DNA of 49,681 nt from the NCBI GenBank assembly GCA_013214905.1, contig JABSRV010000009.1, forward strand, positions 1-49,681, read 5' to 3'. The notes beneath the pieces are model-generated. The model searched no databases and was not told the DNA's origin. It saw only the letters and a list, made by a program, of their open reading frames with translations. Positions within the stretch are counted from its first letter, which is position 1. Every line of letters begins with the position of its first letter. Below, one piece after another: positions 35,304 through 43,917 of the stretch. The position numbers were made by a program, and so were the translations under genes. This DNA comes from Psychrobium sp. GTDB taxonomy: Bacteria; Pseudomonadota; Gammaproteobacteria; Enterobacterales; Psychrobiaceae.

Positions 35304-35819
35304 TCAGCTAGGGTGTTTGCACCAACTTTTTCCATGTTGATGTGCAAAGTCGCGCAAATGCTTGGTAGTGCCAGCGGTGCTGCCATATTAACGCCGAAAA
35401 TGTTTAACCGCCGTTAACCAATCGTTGGTGTCTACCCCCAATGTTGCCAATATTTTAGGTTCGTTAAGTTTAATATGACTCGATTTATTAGGGTCAATAT
35501 GGCGTCCACTCCAATCGACCAATTCAAAATAGTCGGCATAACTAAATGGAATGGCATTTGTTTCGCTTATACCTGCAAATGGCAACAATGCGATTGGTTG
35601 GTCGGCGGTTGATATATCTGTATTTTTATTACAACTTTGTTTTTGATGAGATTTATATTGTGCAATACGCTTTTGAATAGATGTGAAATCACTTTTTGAC
35701 AAATTAGGCGCAACGCCTACTCGAATGGGATTTAAGTCGACATAAGCCATGCAACTTAACAATGCTAGCATGTAGGGGTAGTTGTGCCTAAAGCGTCCTA
35801 TTAAGCTAACACCAAGCAA
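35304..35819 (-). pseudogene. Decayed Y1 (IS200-like/REP-associated) transposase
   Basis: The C-terminal half of a REP-associated-type tyrosine transposase: LSCMAYVDLNPIRVG, then KSDFTSIQKRI, a proline/phenylalanine-rich part, YFELVDWSGRHI and WLTAVKHFRR. A TAA at 35388-35390 interrupts the frame. Directly behind it the same frame continues with family-like residues (YGSTAGTTKHLRDFAHQHGK, ending KHPS). The N-terminal catalytic HUH and tyrosine region is absent, and the 5' junction is scrambled. It can no longer act. Confidence 0.75.
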
Positions 35820-35928
35820 TCCCCCCTCCCATCAGGAACTTTCAAAGCAGTTATTTGTAGCTGTTTTAGCTCGGCTAATTTAGTCCTGAATGTAAAGGAA
35901 TATTAAATAAAACCCAAAATATATTGCT

Positions 35929-35947
35929 AATGATAATTATTCGCATT
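35929..35947 (+). promoter_or_regulatory. Fur-box-like site upstream of catecholate-type receptor
   Basis: AATGATAATTATTCGCATT lies about 50 bp before the receptor start. The string TTCGCATTAGTATG next to it also occurs upstream of the decayed inverted paralogue. Confidence 0.65.
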
Positions 35948-35998
35948 AGTATGCGCGTCAATTAATTATCATTAATCTTCTAAGGGATGTATCACCAC

Positions 35999-38245
35999 AT
36001 GAGTAGTTTTAATAAATCACCACTGAGTATAGCACTAGGCGTAGCGCTTGTTACTTGCGCGTTAAATGCGCAAGCGGCAGACAATGTTAAAGAGCTGGCT
36101 GTAACTAAAATTCAAGAGTCTAAAACGAGTCAATATAAAGTTGATAAAGTTGCGACCCACAAAATTTCAACAGACTTGATTGACACGCCAAAAACTATCA
36201 CGGTTATTTCGGCTGATTTATTGGCCGACCAAGGGATAACAAGCTTTTCTGATGCACTACGCAATGTTTCTGGCGTGTCTACATTTGGTGCCGGTGAAGG
36301 GGGCGGTGGCAACATCACCACCAATGACAAATTAACTATTCGTGGTTTTAGTGCTAACCAGAGCATTTATATCGATGGCGTTCGAGATTTAACGACTTAT
36401 TCGCGTGATCTATTCAATTATGAAAAAATTGAAGTATCAAAAGGTGCTAATTCATCGATTGCTGGTAAAGGTACTTCAGGCGGATCAGTGAATTTAGTGA
36501 CTAAGCGCGCGAGTACCGATGAGACATTCAATAAAGTTCAAGTGAGCTTTGATAACTTTAAAACTAAGCGTATAACGGTAGACAGCAACATAGCACTAAC
36601 TCAAGACACTGCTGTACGTGTTAATGCCGCTTTATCTGATGGCGGTGACAAGCTAGGCAATGGTGTTGAAAACTATAAAAATATTGGCTTATCTCTATCA
36701 TTAGCCAGTAACTTGTCTGATAAAACATCAATTGTTGGCGGTGTAATGCTTATCAAGCAAGATAACACTCCTTTATTAGGATTACCTTATGTCACGGAAG
36801 GCGTAGCTAAAGCGTTTCCAAACTTAACCGAGGGTGCAATTGATAAGTCACTTTGGAGTAATTATTACGGTGTTGAAAAACGTGATTTTGAGAAAACTAA
36901 CGTAACGCAAGCAACGGTTAAAATTGACCATGAATTTTCAGATACCACACGATTAGTAAGCACGTCTCGCATCGTAAAAAGTGATCGTAAGTCAACGATA
37001 AGTCGTCCTATTTTTAAGAACACGCGTGAAACAATTGATGGCAAACGTGTTTACACTTATTTTGATGTAGTACGGGCAGACTATGTACAAGCTGCTGATG
37101 AAGCCAATAGTTTAATCGTTACTCAACTAGATTTTATTACGCAATTGTCACTTGCAGGTATGAAGCACGATCTTGTGGTTGGGACTGAAGCGTATAAAGA
37201 AAGTTATGAATATTATCGTTTAGACAATAATATGGTGTTATCAAGTGATACTCTCGATTTTAATAACCCAGCGCAAAACCTTACTTATACCGGTGCTATT
37301 ACACGTGTAGGTGATAAGCCAGCAAAGACAGAAGGTACAGGTATTGCTGTTTATTTACTTGATACTATTAAAATCAATGAGAATTGGCTTTTAAGTGCTG
37401 GTGTGCGTTTTGAGAAATTCAACGCGAAAGGTTCTGTTTATAAAGATAAATATAATCATAGCCACCCGGCTCCACCACTACCACGCCATGATTATCACGT
37501 GGTAGATGCTAGTGAGGCCAAGGATAGTTTCGTTAGTTATAATGGTTCTATTGCTTACAAACCAAATGAAAATACTAACTTTTATCTAGGTTACTCAAAT
37601 TCACAAACACCCAGTGTAAGTACGCTTAAATTTTCGTCTAGCGATTCAGTTAATGGATTAGACCCAGAAACAGCAAAAACGTTAGAATTGGGTGCTAAAT
37701 GGGAATTGATGAATGATAAAATACTTGTTAATGCGGCTGTGTTTCAAACAACAAAAACGGTAAGAGATCGTAACGACGAACGCATTTATTTCTTAGCAGG
37801 CGAGCAACAAGTCACAGGATTAGAGTTAAGCATTAGCGGTGAGATTACCGACGATTTATCTCTTATTGCCTCTTATACTCACCAAAATTCTGAAGTGACA
37901 AAAGATTATACAGTAGACAGTGTTGGTAATGGTTTATCTTCTACGCCAAAAATCACGGCCAATATGTGGTTAACGTATGCTGCAAATGATAAATTATTGG
38001 TGGGTGGTGGTGTTACTTATAACTCAGGTAACATTTACTGGCGTCGCAACAGCGCTTATTTCACTACAGGTAACGTTACGTTACTTAATGCAATGGCTTC
38101 TTATGAAATAAGTAACAACCTAACACTTCAGTTAAATATCAACAACTTAACAGATAAAGAATATGTAACTGATTACAGTGCCAAAGGTCATTTTTTACCA
38201 GGTGCACCGCGTAACATCAAGCTTGGCGTTAGCTACGCGTTTTAA
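35999..38245 (+). CDS. TonB-dependent siderophore receptor (catecholate type)
   Basis: A receptor of about 748 residues. The ATG at 35999 is preferred to the one at 35987, which touches the AAGGG Shine-Dalgarno sequence. It has a signal peptide ending NAQAA, a plug with TPKTITVISADLLADQGITS, ALRNVSGVSTFGAGEGGG, LTIRGFSANQSIYIDGVRD and a glycine-rich segment, and a barrel ending GAPRNIKLGVSYAF. The long T-P-K-T-I-x-V-I plug start and the YxxDGVRD motif are usual in Fiu/FhuE/PiuA-type receptors. A piuC-type gene lies nearby, as in Fiu-YbiX and PiuA-PiuC pairs, which supports a catecholate siderophore ligand. The terminator follows at 38289. Confidence 0.9.
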   Translation: MSSFNKSPLSIALGVALVTCALNAQAADNVKELAVTKIQESKTSQYKVDKVATHKISTDLIDTPKTITVISADLLADQGITSFSDALRNVSGVSTFGAGEGGGGNITTNDKLTIRGFSANQSIYIDGVRDLTTYSRDLFNYEKIEVSKGANSSIAGKGTSGGSVNLVTKRASTDETFNKVQVSFDNFKTKRITVDSNIALTQDTAVRVNAALSDGGDKLGNGVENYKNIGLSLSLASNLSDKTSIVGGVMLIKQDNTPLLGLPYVTEGVAKAFPNLTEGAIDKSLWSNYYGVEKRDFEKTNVTQATVKIDHEFSDTTRLVSTSRIVKSDRKSTISRPIFKNTRETIDGKRVYTYFDVVRADYVQAADEANSLIVTQLDFITQLSLAGMKHDLVVGTEAYKESYEYYRLDNNMVLSSDTLDFNNPAQNLTYTGAITRVGDKPAKTEGTGIAVYLLDTIKINENWLLSAGVRFEKFNAKGSVYKDKYNHSHPAPPLPRHDYHVVDASEAKDSFVSYNGSIAYKPNENTNFYLGYSNSQTPSVSTLKFSSSDSVNGLDPETAKTLELGAKWELMNDKILVNAAVFQTTKTVRDRNDERIYFLAGEQQVTGLELSISGEITDDLSLIASYTHQNSEVTKDYTVDSVGNGLSSTPKITANMWLTYAANDKLLVGGGVTYNSGNIYWRRNSAYFTTGNVTLLNAMASYEISNNLTLQLNINNLTDKEYVTDYSAKGHFLPGAPRNIKLGVSYAF

Positions 38246-38288
38246 TCCTTAATTAAACGTTGTAGAACACGTTAGATCTCTCTGATAA

Positions 38289-38316
38289 AGCCGATGCAAA
38301 TGCATCGGCTTTTTTT
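38289..38316 (+). terminator. Rho-independent terminator after siderophore receptor
   Basis: AGCCGATGCA-AA-TGCATCGGCT, a perfect 10-bp stem, is followed by a run of T. Confidence 0.9.
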
Positions 38317-38622
38317 GTCACTCATCCGGCTTATTTTTATACCGGCAGCGTCACCGTAAAGCCCATTTTTTCAACCACTTTGATCCAATATATTTTTGCC
38401 TGTCCCAATTTAGCTATAACGGAGGGATCTTAATGCGAATCGCTTTTGTTTTCAGTGGTGTTTTTGAGTTTTCTTACAATAGATATCTATACCTTATAAC
38501 GGTGGGATGTCGGCATGTATCTAATGCCGTACTTACTAGCTAATACCCTTTATATTCATATGGTTAAAAAAAGCCGATGTTCACATCGACTTTTTTAGCT
38601 TATATAACGAAACGATTAAGCA
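38317..38622. other. Gap between two convergent receptor copies
   Basis: About 300 bp without a gene. It contains a direct repeat TATAACGG(A/T)GGGAT at 38415-38428 and 38495-38508, a reverse-oriented TTGGGACAGGCA-like string near 38400, and a terminator-like hairpin (38571-38598) that would serve the minus-strand pseudogene. I saw no RNA gene. Confidence 0.5.
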
Positions 38623-39502
38623 TTAAAACTGATAGCTTACGCCTAACTTAATACTTCTTGGCGCACCAGGTCGAAAGTGACCCTTGGCGCTATAATCGGT
38701 AATGTAATCTTTATCGGTTAAGTTATCGACATTAAGTTGCAGTGCCAATGCGTCGTTTACTTGATATGAAACCATTGCGTTAATCAATACCGTACTACCA
38801 GTATTAAAGTAGGCCTTGTTTTTACGCCAGTATATATCTAGCTTTCAACGCCATTGTCAAAAATATCACCGCCATCGCTAATTAACGCGTTAATACGAAT
38901 GCTTGTGGTGTCGTTAATTTCTTTATTAACGTCAGCGCTTAAACGCATGGTCGCACTATCAGTAACGCTTATAGCTGCCTTGCTAAAGTTTTGACCCAAC
39001 TTGGCATGTTTAGTCACTAGGTTAACAGCGCCGCCAGAAGAACCTTTACCCGAGAAACTTGAACTAGCCCCTTTTGATACTTCAACTTGCTCATAGTTAA
39101 ACATGTCGCGAGAATAACCAGCGACATCACGCACACCATCAATATAGATATTTTTAGTGGCGCTAAAACCACGGATCGTTAGTTTGTCGTTCGTAGTAAT
39201 GTCACCGCCACCGCCTTCACCGGCACCGAAAGTAGATACACCAGAAACGTTACGTAATGCGTCATTTAGGCTAGTAATACCCTGATCTTCTAATAGGTCG
39301 CTAGTGATAACGCTGATCGTTTTAGGGGTATCAACCAGCGCAGTGGTAATTTTATGGCTCGCCACTTTTTCAACTTTATATTGGCTAGCTTTCTGCTCTT
39401 GCACCTTAGTAACAGCAAGTTCTTTCGAAGAATCAGCAGCCTGAGCGTTGCTAGGGCAATTCCTAGCGCAAGGTTAAGTGGAGATTTAGTAAAGGTCGTC
39501 AT
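38623..39502 (-). pseudogene. Internally deleted paralogue of the siderophore receptor
   Basis: It is the inverted neighbour and close paralogue of the receptor at 35999. The minus strand reads MTTFTKSPLNLALGIALA, a small deletion and frameshift, then NAQAADSSKELAVTKVQEQ and a near-complete plug (TPKTISVITSDLLEDQGITS ... YIDGVRDVAGYSRD). At about 38843 it jumps to the last part of the barrel (IYWRKNKAYFNTG, then LTDKDYITDYSAKGHFRPGA and SIKLGVSYQF). About 450-490 codons of barrel are missing. It cannot form a pore. The Fur-box-like promoter remains. Confidence 0.88.
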
Positions 39503-39552
39503 AGCGGTATCCCATCTGGTAAAATAAACACAATAATATTGCGCCACATACT

Positions 39553-39571
39553 AATGCGAATTATTATCACT
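39553..39571 (-). promoter_or_regulatory. Fur-box-like site of decayed receptor copy
   Basis: On the minus strand AGTGATAATAATTCGCATT lies about 50 bp before the pseudogene start. It shares the TTCGCATTAGTATG flank with the site of the intact copy. Confidence 0.55.
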
Positions 39572-39610
39572 TGAAATGCCGTTTGCCATATTTATGTCAC
39601 ACTTGGGTGT

Positions 39611-40291
39611 TTAGGTTTCGCTCCATTGCCTTAGTAAGTTGTGATATACCCCGCTAAGCCTGACCAGCTCTTGCTGCTGAGGGTCTTGCTGCGTTAAGGC
39701 CATAATGCTTTGATCAAGATCATAGAGAATTCGGCGCTGCTCGTCGCTGCGAATTAAACTTTGCAGCCAAAAAAACGACGCTAAACGCCGCCCTTTAGTG
39801 ACTGATGTGACGCGATGCATGCTGGTTGAGGGATACAAAATGAGATCACCAGCAGGCAACTTCACGCGCTTTTCGCCATAGGTATCTTCAATAACTAGCT
39901 CACCACCGTCATAACTGTCAGGTTCAGACAAAAATAGTGTCATCGATAAATCGGTACGCACTTGCCCCGCTATCAACGGTGATTGTCGAATCGCATTATC
40001 GATGTGATTGCCAAAGTTGCCAGCGTGTTGATAACAATTGAACATGGGCGGGTAAAACTTATTTGGCAATGCCGCTGCCATGAAAAGTGGCATTTTCTGT
40101 AGGCAAGAGAGTATGAAGTCTCCTATTTGTTTTCCCACGTCAGAGTCTTGCGGCAACTGCGAATTATTTTTACTATGCAAGGCTAAGTGCCCCGCTGTAT
40201 TTTTTCCGTCTACCCAATCAGCCGCAAGCAACATATCTTGGCATTCTTGAACTTGCGCTTTGGTTAAAACATTCGGAATGTGCAGCAACAT
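39611..40291 (-). CDS. piuC: PKHD-type Fe(II)/2-oxoglutarate hydroxylase, PiuC/YbiX family
   Basis: A 226-residue cytoplasmic dioxygenase. The iron ligands are H96 and D98 (GNHID) and H159 (TSMHRV), with R169 (GRRLASFFW) for 2-oxoglutarate. The family ends with the SLIRSDEQRRILYDLD stretch, as here. Homologues are next to catecholate receptors (PiuA-PiuC, Fiu-YbiX) and are iron-repressed. Its exact substrate is not known. It reads towards the decayed receptor and diverges from the DUF3450 operon, sharing a near-perfect Fur box at 40333-40351. Confidence 0.93.
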   Translation of the reverse strand: MLLHIPNVLTKAQVQECQDMLLAADWVDGKNTAGHLALHSKNNSQLPQDSDVGKQIGDFILSCLQKMPLFMAAALPNKFYPPMFNCYQHAGNFGNHIDNAIRQSPLIAGQVRTDLSMTLFLSEPDSYDGGELVIEDTYGEKRVKLPAGDLILYPSTSMHRVTSVTKGRRLASFFWLQSLIRSDEQRRILYDLDQSIMALTQQDPQQQELVRLSGVYHNLLRQWSET

Positions 40292-40332
40292 AGATTTAGA
40301 CTCAAATTCGACATTAATTAATTGTACATAGT

Positions 40333-40351
40333 AATGATAATTGTTATCATT
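40333..40351. promoter_or_regulatory. Near-perfect Fur box in divergent promoter
   Basis: AATGATAATTGTTATCATT is an almost symmetrical match to the Fur consensus, between piuC (minus) and the TonB-system operon (plus). Confidence 0.8.
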
Positions 40352-40419
40352 TACAAACTTAAGGTGGACTTATACCTCATTTACCGTACTTTAATTGATC
40401 TAGGACAATTCATCCTGCC

Positions 40420-41196
40420 ATGAAAATTCGCCAACTTTACCAAGCTTGCGCCCTAAGCAGCCTTTTACTTAGCAACTATGCGATTAGTCAGCCACAAACG
40501 TCGGTTAGCCAAGCCGACAGCTTAGTCGCGCAATGGATAACTATTGAACAACAAAGCAATACGCTGCGTAGTCAATGGCAAGAAAATAAACGGCTGCTTG
40601 AGCAACGATTATTTCTATTGCAAAGCGAAAAAGAACAACTTAGTTCATTGACCATTAGTCACGCAAAGCAAGGTGATGACGTTGCTTTGGCTCGAGAAAA
40701 ATTACTCACATTGCAAAGTTCAATGGAATCGCAACAAGCATCATTAGGCAATTGGCTAACGATTCAATACTCTCATATCAATAATATTCATCGTCAATTA
40801 CCGCCACCTCTGGCGATTAGCTGGCAAAATACCCTAGATCAATTAGACAGCAATGACCAATCCAAACGATTGCAATCGCTATTAAATCTTTACCAGAGCT
40901 ATGATGAGTTTAATAGCCGAGTGAGCAGCCAACAAGCAACCATTATCGACAATCAGGGCCAAGAAAAAATGGTCAAACAATTATTCTTAGGCACCGCTCG
41001 CGGCTGGTACCTCACATTAGATGGCAAGCAGGCCATCGAAGGGTTTCCTAGCGTCAATGGCTGGCAATGGCAACACGATAAACCCATGCCAGCGCAACCG
41101 ATCAAGCACGCATTGTTGATGCTTGAACATAAGATGGAAGCACAATTGATCACCCTACCATTGTCACTAAATAATGCCGCCGCTGGAGAGCAATAA
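40420..41196 (+). CDS. DUF3450 periplasmic coiled-coil protein
   Basis: A 258-residue exported protein with a signal peptide (1-23) and a long coiled coil (about 28-115; rich in Gln, Leu, Glu), then a globular C-terminal half (about 180-245) with GWYLTLDGKQAIEGF. DUF3450 genes form the first member of marine TonB operons with ExbB, ExbB2, ExbD, TonB and a TPR protein, and the protein probably helps the energising complex in the periplasm. The next gene starts one base after its stop, so coupling is likely. The Fur box upstream implies iron repression. Confidence 0.88.
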   Translation: MKIRQLYQACALSSLLLSNYAISQPQTSVSQADSLVAQWITIEQQSNTLRSQWQENKRLLEQRLFLLQSEKEQLSSLTISHAKQGDDVALAREKLLTLQSSMESQQASLGNWLTIQYSHINNIHRQLPPPLAISWQNTLDQLDSNDQSKRLQSLLNLYQSYDEFNSRVSSQQATIIDNQGQEKMVKQLFLGTARGWYLTLDGKQAIEGFPSVNGWQWQHDKPMPAQPIKHALLMLEHKMEAQLITLPLSLNNAAAGEQ

Positions 41197-41197
41197 G

Positions 41198-42508
41198 ATG
41201 AAAATATCAATCATAATTCCATTGCTTATTTCATTGCTTAGTCTTGCCCCATTGTCTAGTTACGCCAACGTAGAATCACAGTTAGTTAATGACATTAAGA
41301 AAGCGCAAAGCACATTAGCAAAAACACAAGCCAGTATTAGTCGCCAAAGTGCCAAGTTAAACCAGCGCACCCATTTAGTTGAGCAAGATGTGCTGGCATT
41401 ACGTAAAAAGACCACCGCAGCACGCCGCGCCGTTGACGAGCAAACATTAAGTTTAACCGCGCTTGAAAAACGCGCCACCGCGTGGCAGCAACAAGATACT
41501 TTTCAACGTAATGTATTGGCACGTTTTAGCCAGCAGCAGGATATTACGCAACAATCCAACGACGTATTGACCAAGCAAAGCCTCACCCTGTTAAGTAATC
41601 ATTTTAGTGATATGCGCGCCACGCTCAATCCTACATGGCGACAAAGCCGGGTGATCAAACAAGATGGGGTGATTACGCAGCTGCCAGTATTATCAATTGG
41701 CCCAGTTTCTTGGTTTTTAGACCATGAGAATCAGCAAGCTGGTTTCTTAGTTTCTGATGATAACAACAAGCTGCAAGGCCTGATGCTCAGCGATACACAT
41801 TATCAACAATTGAGTTTAATCGAACAAAAAAAATCAGCCAGCATTAGCTTTGATCCCACGTTAACCCGCGCTATGAAAATAGCACAGGCGCAAGAATCGG
41901 TATTACAACATGTCGAAAAAGGCGGTATTTGGGTGCTGCCAATTTTGGCCTTTGGCGTGTTTGCACTGCTTATTTCATTGCTAAAAGCCATACAGTTAGC
42001 CCGTTTGCCGAGCATAGTGCCAGCGCTGGCCGAACGCCTCAATCATATTAATCCGGCGGTGCAACAACAAGTTGTGCAGTTAAAGAGTCAGGTTAATGGT
42101 ATGCAACAAGATTTGCTAAATATTGCGCTAACCACAACCAGCGGACAAAAACGTGACGATCAACTATTTTCAAGCCTATTAACCCATAAACATCGCTTAG
42201 ATTATTGGCTAGGCGCGGTTGCCATTACCGCAGCCGTATCGCCATTACTCGGCCTATTAGGCACCGTTAGCGGCATGATTGAAACATTTAAGCTAATGAC
42301 GCTGTTTGGTGCAGGCGATGCATCTGCGGTTTCAGGTGGTATATCCGAAGCACTAGTGACCACTGAATTGGGCTTGGTTGTTGCAATACCCGCGCTATTA
42401 ATGCACGCCCTTTTATCACGCAAAGTGAAAACGTATTACGGTGCGTTAGAAAACTGTGCAGTGCAATTAAGCCAATCCAATACCACTAACTTAGCTGAGG
42501 CCGCTTAA
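41198..42508 (+). CDS. ExbB/TolQ-like proton channel with periplasmic N-terminal domain
   Basis: A protein of about 436 residues. A signal peptide and a coiled-coil periplasmic part (about 25-235) precede a MotA/TolQ/ExbB channel domain with three helices. The first is VLPILAFGVFALLISLL. The conserved LGLLGTVSGMIETFKLMTLF and SGGISEALVTTELGLVVAIP contain the proton-path residues. The ATG at 41198 is chosen because GGAGAG lies 7-12 bases upstream; an in-frame ATG at 41174 lies inside the previous gene. It would build the inner-membrane motor with the smaller ExbB next to it. The stop overlaps the next start. Confidence 0.92.
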   Translation: MKISIIIPLLISLLSLAPLSSYANVESQLVNDIKKAQSTLAKTQASISRQSAKLNQRTHLVEQDVLALRKKTTAARRAVDEQTLSLTALEKRATAWQQQDTFQRNVLARFSQQQDITQQSNDVLTKQSLTLLSNHFSDMRATLNPTWRQSRVIKQDGVITQLPVLSIGPVSWFLDHENQQAGFLVSDDNNKLQGLMLSDTHYQQLSLIEQKKSASISFDPTLTRAMKIAQAQESVLQHVEKGGIWVLPILAFGVFALLISLLKAIQLARLPSIVPALAERLNHINPAVQQQVVQLKSQVNGMQQDLLNIALTTTSGQKRDDQLFSSLLTHKHRLDYWLGAVAITAAVSPLLGLLGTVSGMIETFKLMTLFGAGDASAVSGGISEALVTTELGLVVAIPALLMHALLSRKVKTYYGALENCAVQLSQSNTTNLAEAA

Positions 42509-42882
42509 TGAACGTGCAAACATTTGATAGCATTATTGTGTGGGCGATTCTTGGTTTAGGTTTTTTCACCTATTACCAGTTAGTATTTTTTATTATTCGT
42601 GCCAAGTCAGGGCTGTATGAGGCAGACCATAAAGCATGGCAAGAAACGATTGAAATTTGTGTCGGTGCTCTGCCTTTACTTGGCTTGCTGGGCACCATTA
42701 TTGGATTGCTTGACGCCTTTACCGCGATGAGTGTGGGAGGTAATTCTAGTGGCCTGACCCAAGGCATAGCGAGTGCGTTATGGACCACCCAATTAGGACT
42801 TGCGATTACCGTGCCTGGTTGGCTATTACTAAGCTATTACAAAAAGCTACAAGCGCGAGAGGAATTACGTTATGCACAGTAG
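42508..42882 (+). CDS. exbB: ExbB/TolQ-like proton channel subunit, short form
   Basis: A 124-residue MotA/TolQ/ExbB protein lacking a periplasmic extension. It has three helices; the channel motif LPLLGLLGTIIGLLDAFTAM is about 50-70 and the last helix is GIASALWTTQLGLAITVPGW. The TAATG overlap with the upstream gene and the 11-bp overlap with exbD indicate tight translational coupling. Together with the larger ExbB it may give a two-type pentamer. It is shorter than E. coli ExbB but normal for this class of TonB2-like systems. Confidence 0.92.
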   Translation: MNVQTFDSIIVWAILGLGFFTYYQLVFFIIRAKSGLYEADHKAWQETIEICVGALPLLGLLGTIIGLLDAFTAMSVGGNSSGLTQGIASALWTTQLGLAITVPGWLLLSYYKKLQAREELRYAQ

Positions 42883-43273
42883 ATTGCAACAACGACTTGA
42901 CGATCAACAACATACAATAGACTTATCGCCCCTATTGGACGTGGTCTTTATTCTATTAATTTTCTTTATTGTGACCACTGTTTTTGTCAAAGAAACCGGC
43001 ATTGAGGTGGATAAACCCCAAGCCATGTCAACCCAAAAACTTGAACGTAATATCATCATGATAGCCATCAGTAATAATGGCGATGTTATTTACGACGGCA
43101 GCGTGATTGGTGTTGCGGGCGTGCGCAATACGGTTAGTGGCCTGCTTAGTGGTCAATCACGCCCAGTGGTTATCCAAGCCGACAAGTTAGTGACCACCGA
43201 GTTACTGGTACAGGTCATCGACGAAAGTAAGCTCGGCGGTGCCGAGTCGGTCAATATTGCGACCTTGTTGTAG
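42872..43273 (+). CDS. exbD: Biopolymer transporter ExbD/TolR
   Basis: A 133-residue ExbD. A short cytoplasmic start (RLDDQQHTIDLSPLLDV) contains the essential aspartate of the single membrane helix (DVVFILLIFFIVTTVF). The periplasmic domain (about 50-133) ends KLGGAESVNIATLL. The start lies within the upstream gene, served by GAGAGGAA. With the two ExbB-like proteins it forms the proton-driven motor for TonB. Confidence 0.95.
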   Translation: MHSRLQQRLDDQQHTIDLSPLLDVVFILLIFFIVTTVFVKETGIEVDKPQAMSTQKLERNIIMIAISNNGDVIYDGSVIGVAGVRNTVSGLLSGQSRPVVIQADKLVTTELLVQVIDESKLGGAESVNIATLL

Positions 43274-43281
43274 GAATTGCT

Positions 43282-43917
43282 ATGAAAATTAAGCGTCATC
43301 ATTTTTATACTACGCTCATTGCCCTTGCTTTAATGCTATCGGCGGTGACGTTATTGTTTATTAACGATTGGCTGAGCAAGCGTATTTTGCCACAGGTGAA
43401 TGTACGTAAAATTCAGGTAGCATCTTTGCCACCTCCTCCTCCGCCACCGGCGCCACAACAAGTGCAACAAACTCAGCAAACGTTGACCCTAAGTATTGAA
43501 GGAGAAGGTCCAGCGATGGACGTTAGTTTAATCAAGGTGGAACAACCTGAAATTCTGCTAACGCCACCAAAAATGGCCATGCAAATGCAGGTTGAGGTTA
43601 GTAATGATTTAAATATTGATTGGCAGGCTTTTGGTCTCGACCAGCTCGATAGCATTCCCACATTATTAACCAGAGTCAGCACCGTCTATCCGCGTGCGCT
43701 AGCCAAACGCGGCATAAAAAAAGTAGAGCTCAGGCTGGATGTATTTATCGACGAACACGGTAAACCTCGTTTAATTACCATTGTGGGCCTTGCGTATCAA
43801 GAGCTTATTCCTGCGGTAAATAAATTAATAAAACGCTCACGTTTCACCCCCCCGACTAAAGATGGTCAAAGCGTCGCGGCACGCTTTATATGGCCAGTGG
43901 AATTTAAAAAATCATGA
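43282..43917 (+). CDS. tonB: TonB energy transducer
   Basis: A 211-residue TonB. One N-terminal membrane helix (about 8-30) with ALALMLSAVTLLFI is followed by a proline-rich stretch (PPPPPPAPQQVQQTQQ), which is short compared with E. coli TonB, and a C-terminal domain (about 125-211) ending RFTPPTKDGQSVAARFIWPV. It contacts the TonB box of receptors in the outer membrane and delivers the motor's force. The next gene overlaps by four bases (ATGA). Confidence 0.93.
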   Translation: MKIKRHHFYTTLIALALMLSAVTLLFINDWLSKRILPQVNVRKIQVASLPPPPPPPAPQQVQQTQQTLTLSIEGEGPAMDVSLIKVEQPEILLTPPKMAMQMQVEVSNDLNIDWQAFGLDQLDSIPTLLTRVSTVYPRALAKRGIKKVELRLDVFIDEHGKPRLITIVGLAYQELIPAVNKLIKRSRFTPPTKDGQSVAARFIWPVEFKKS

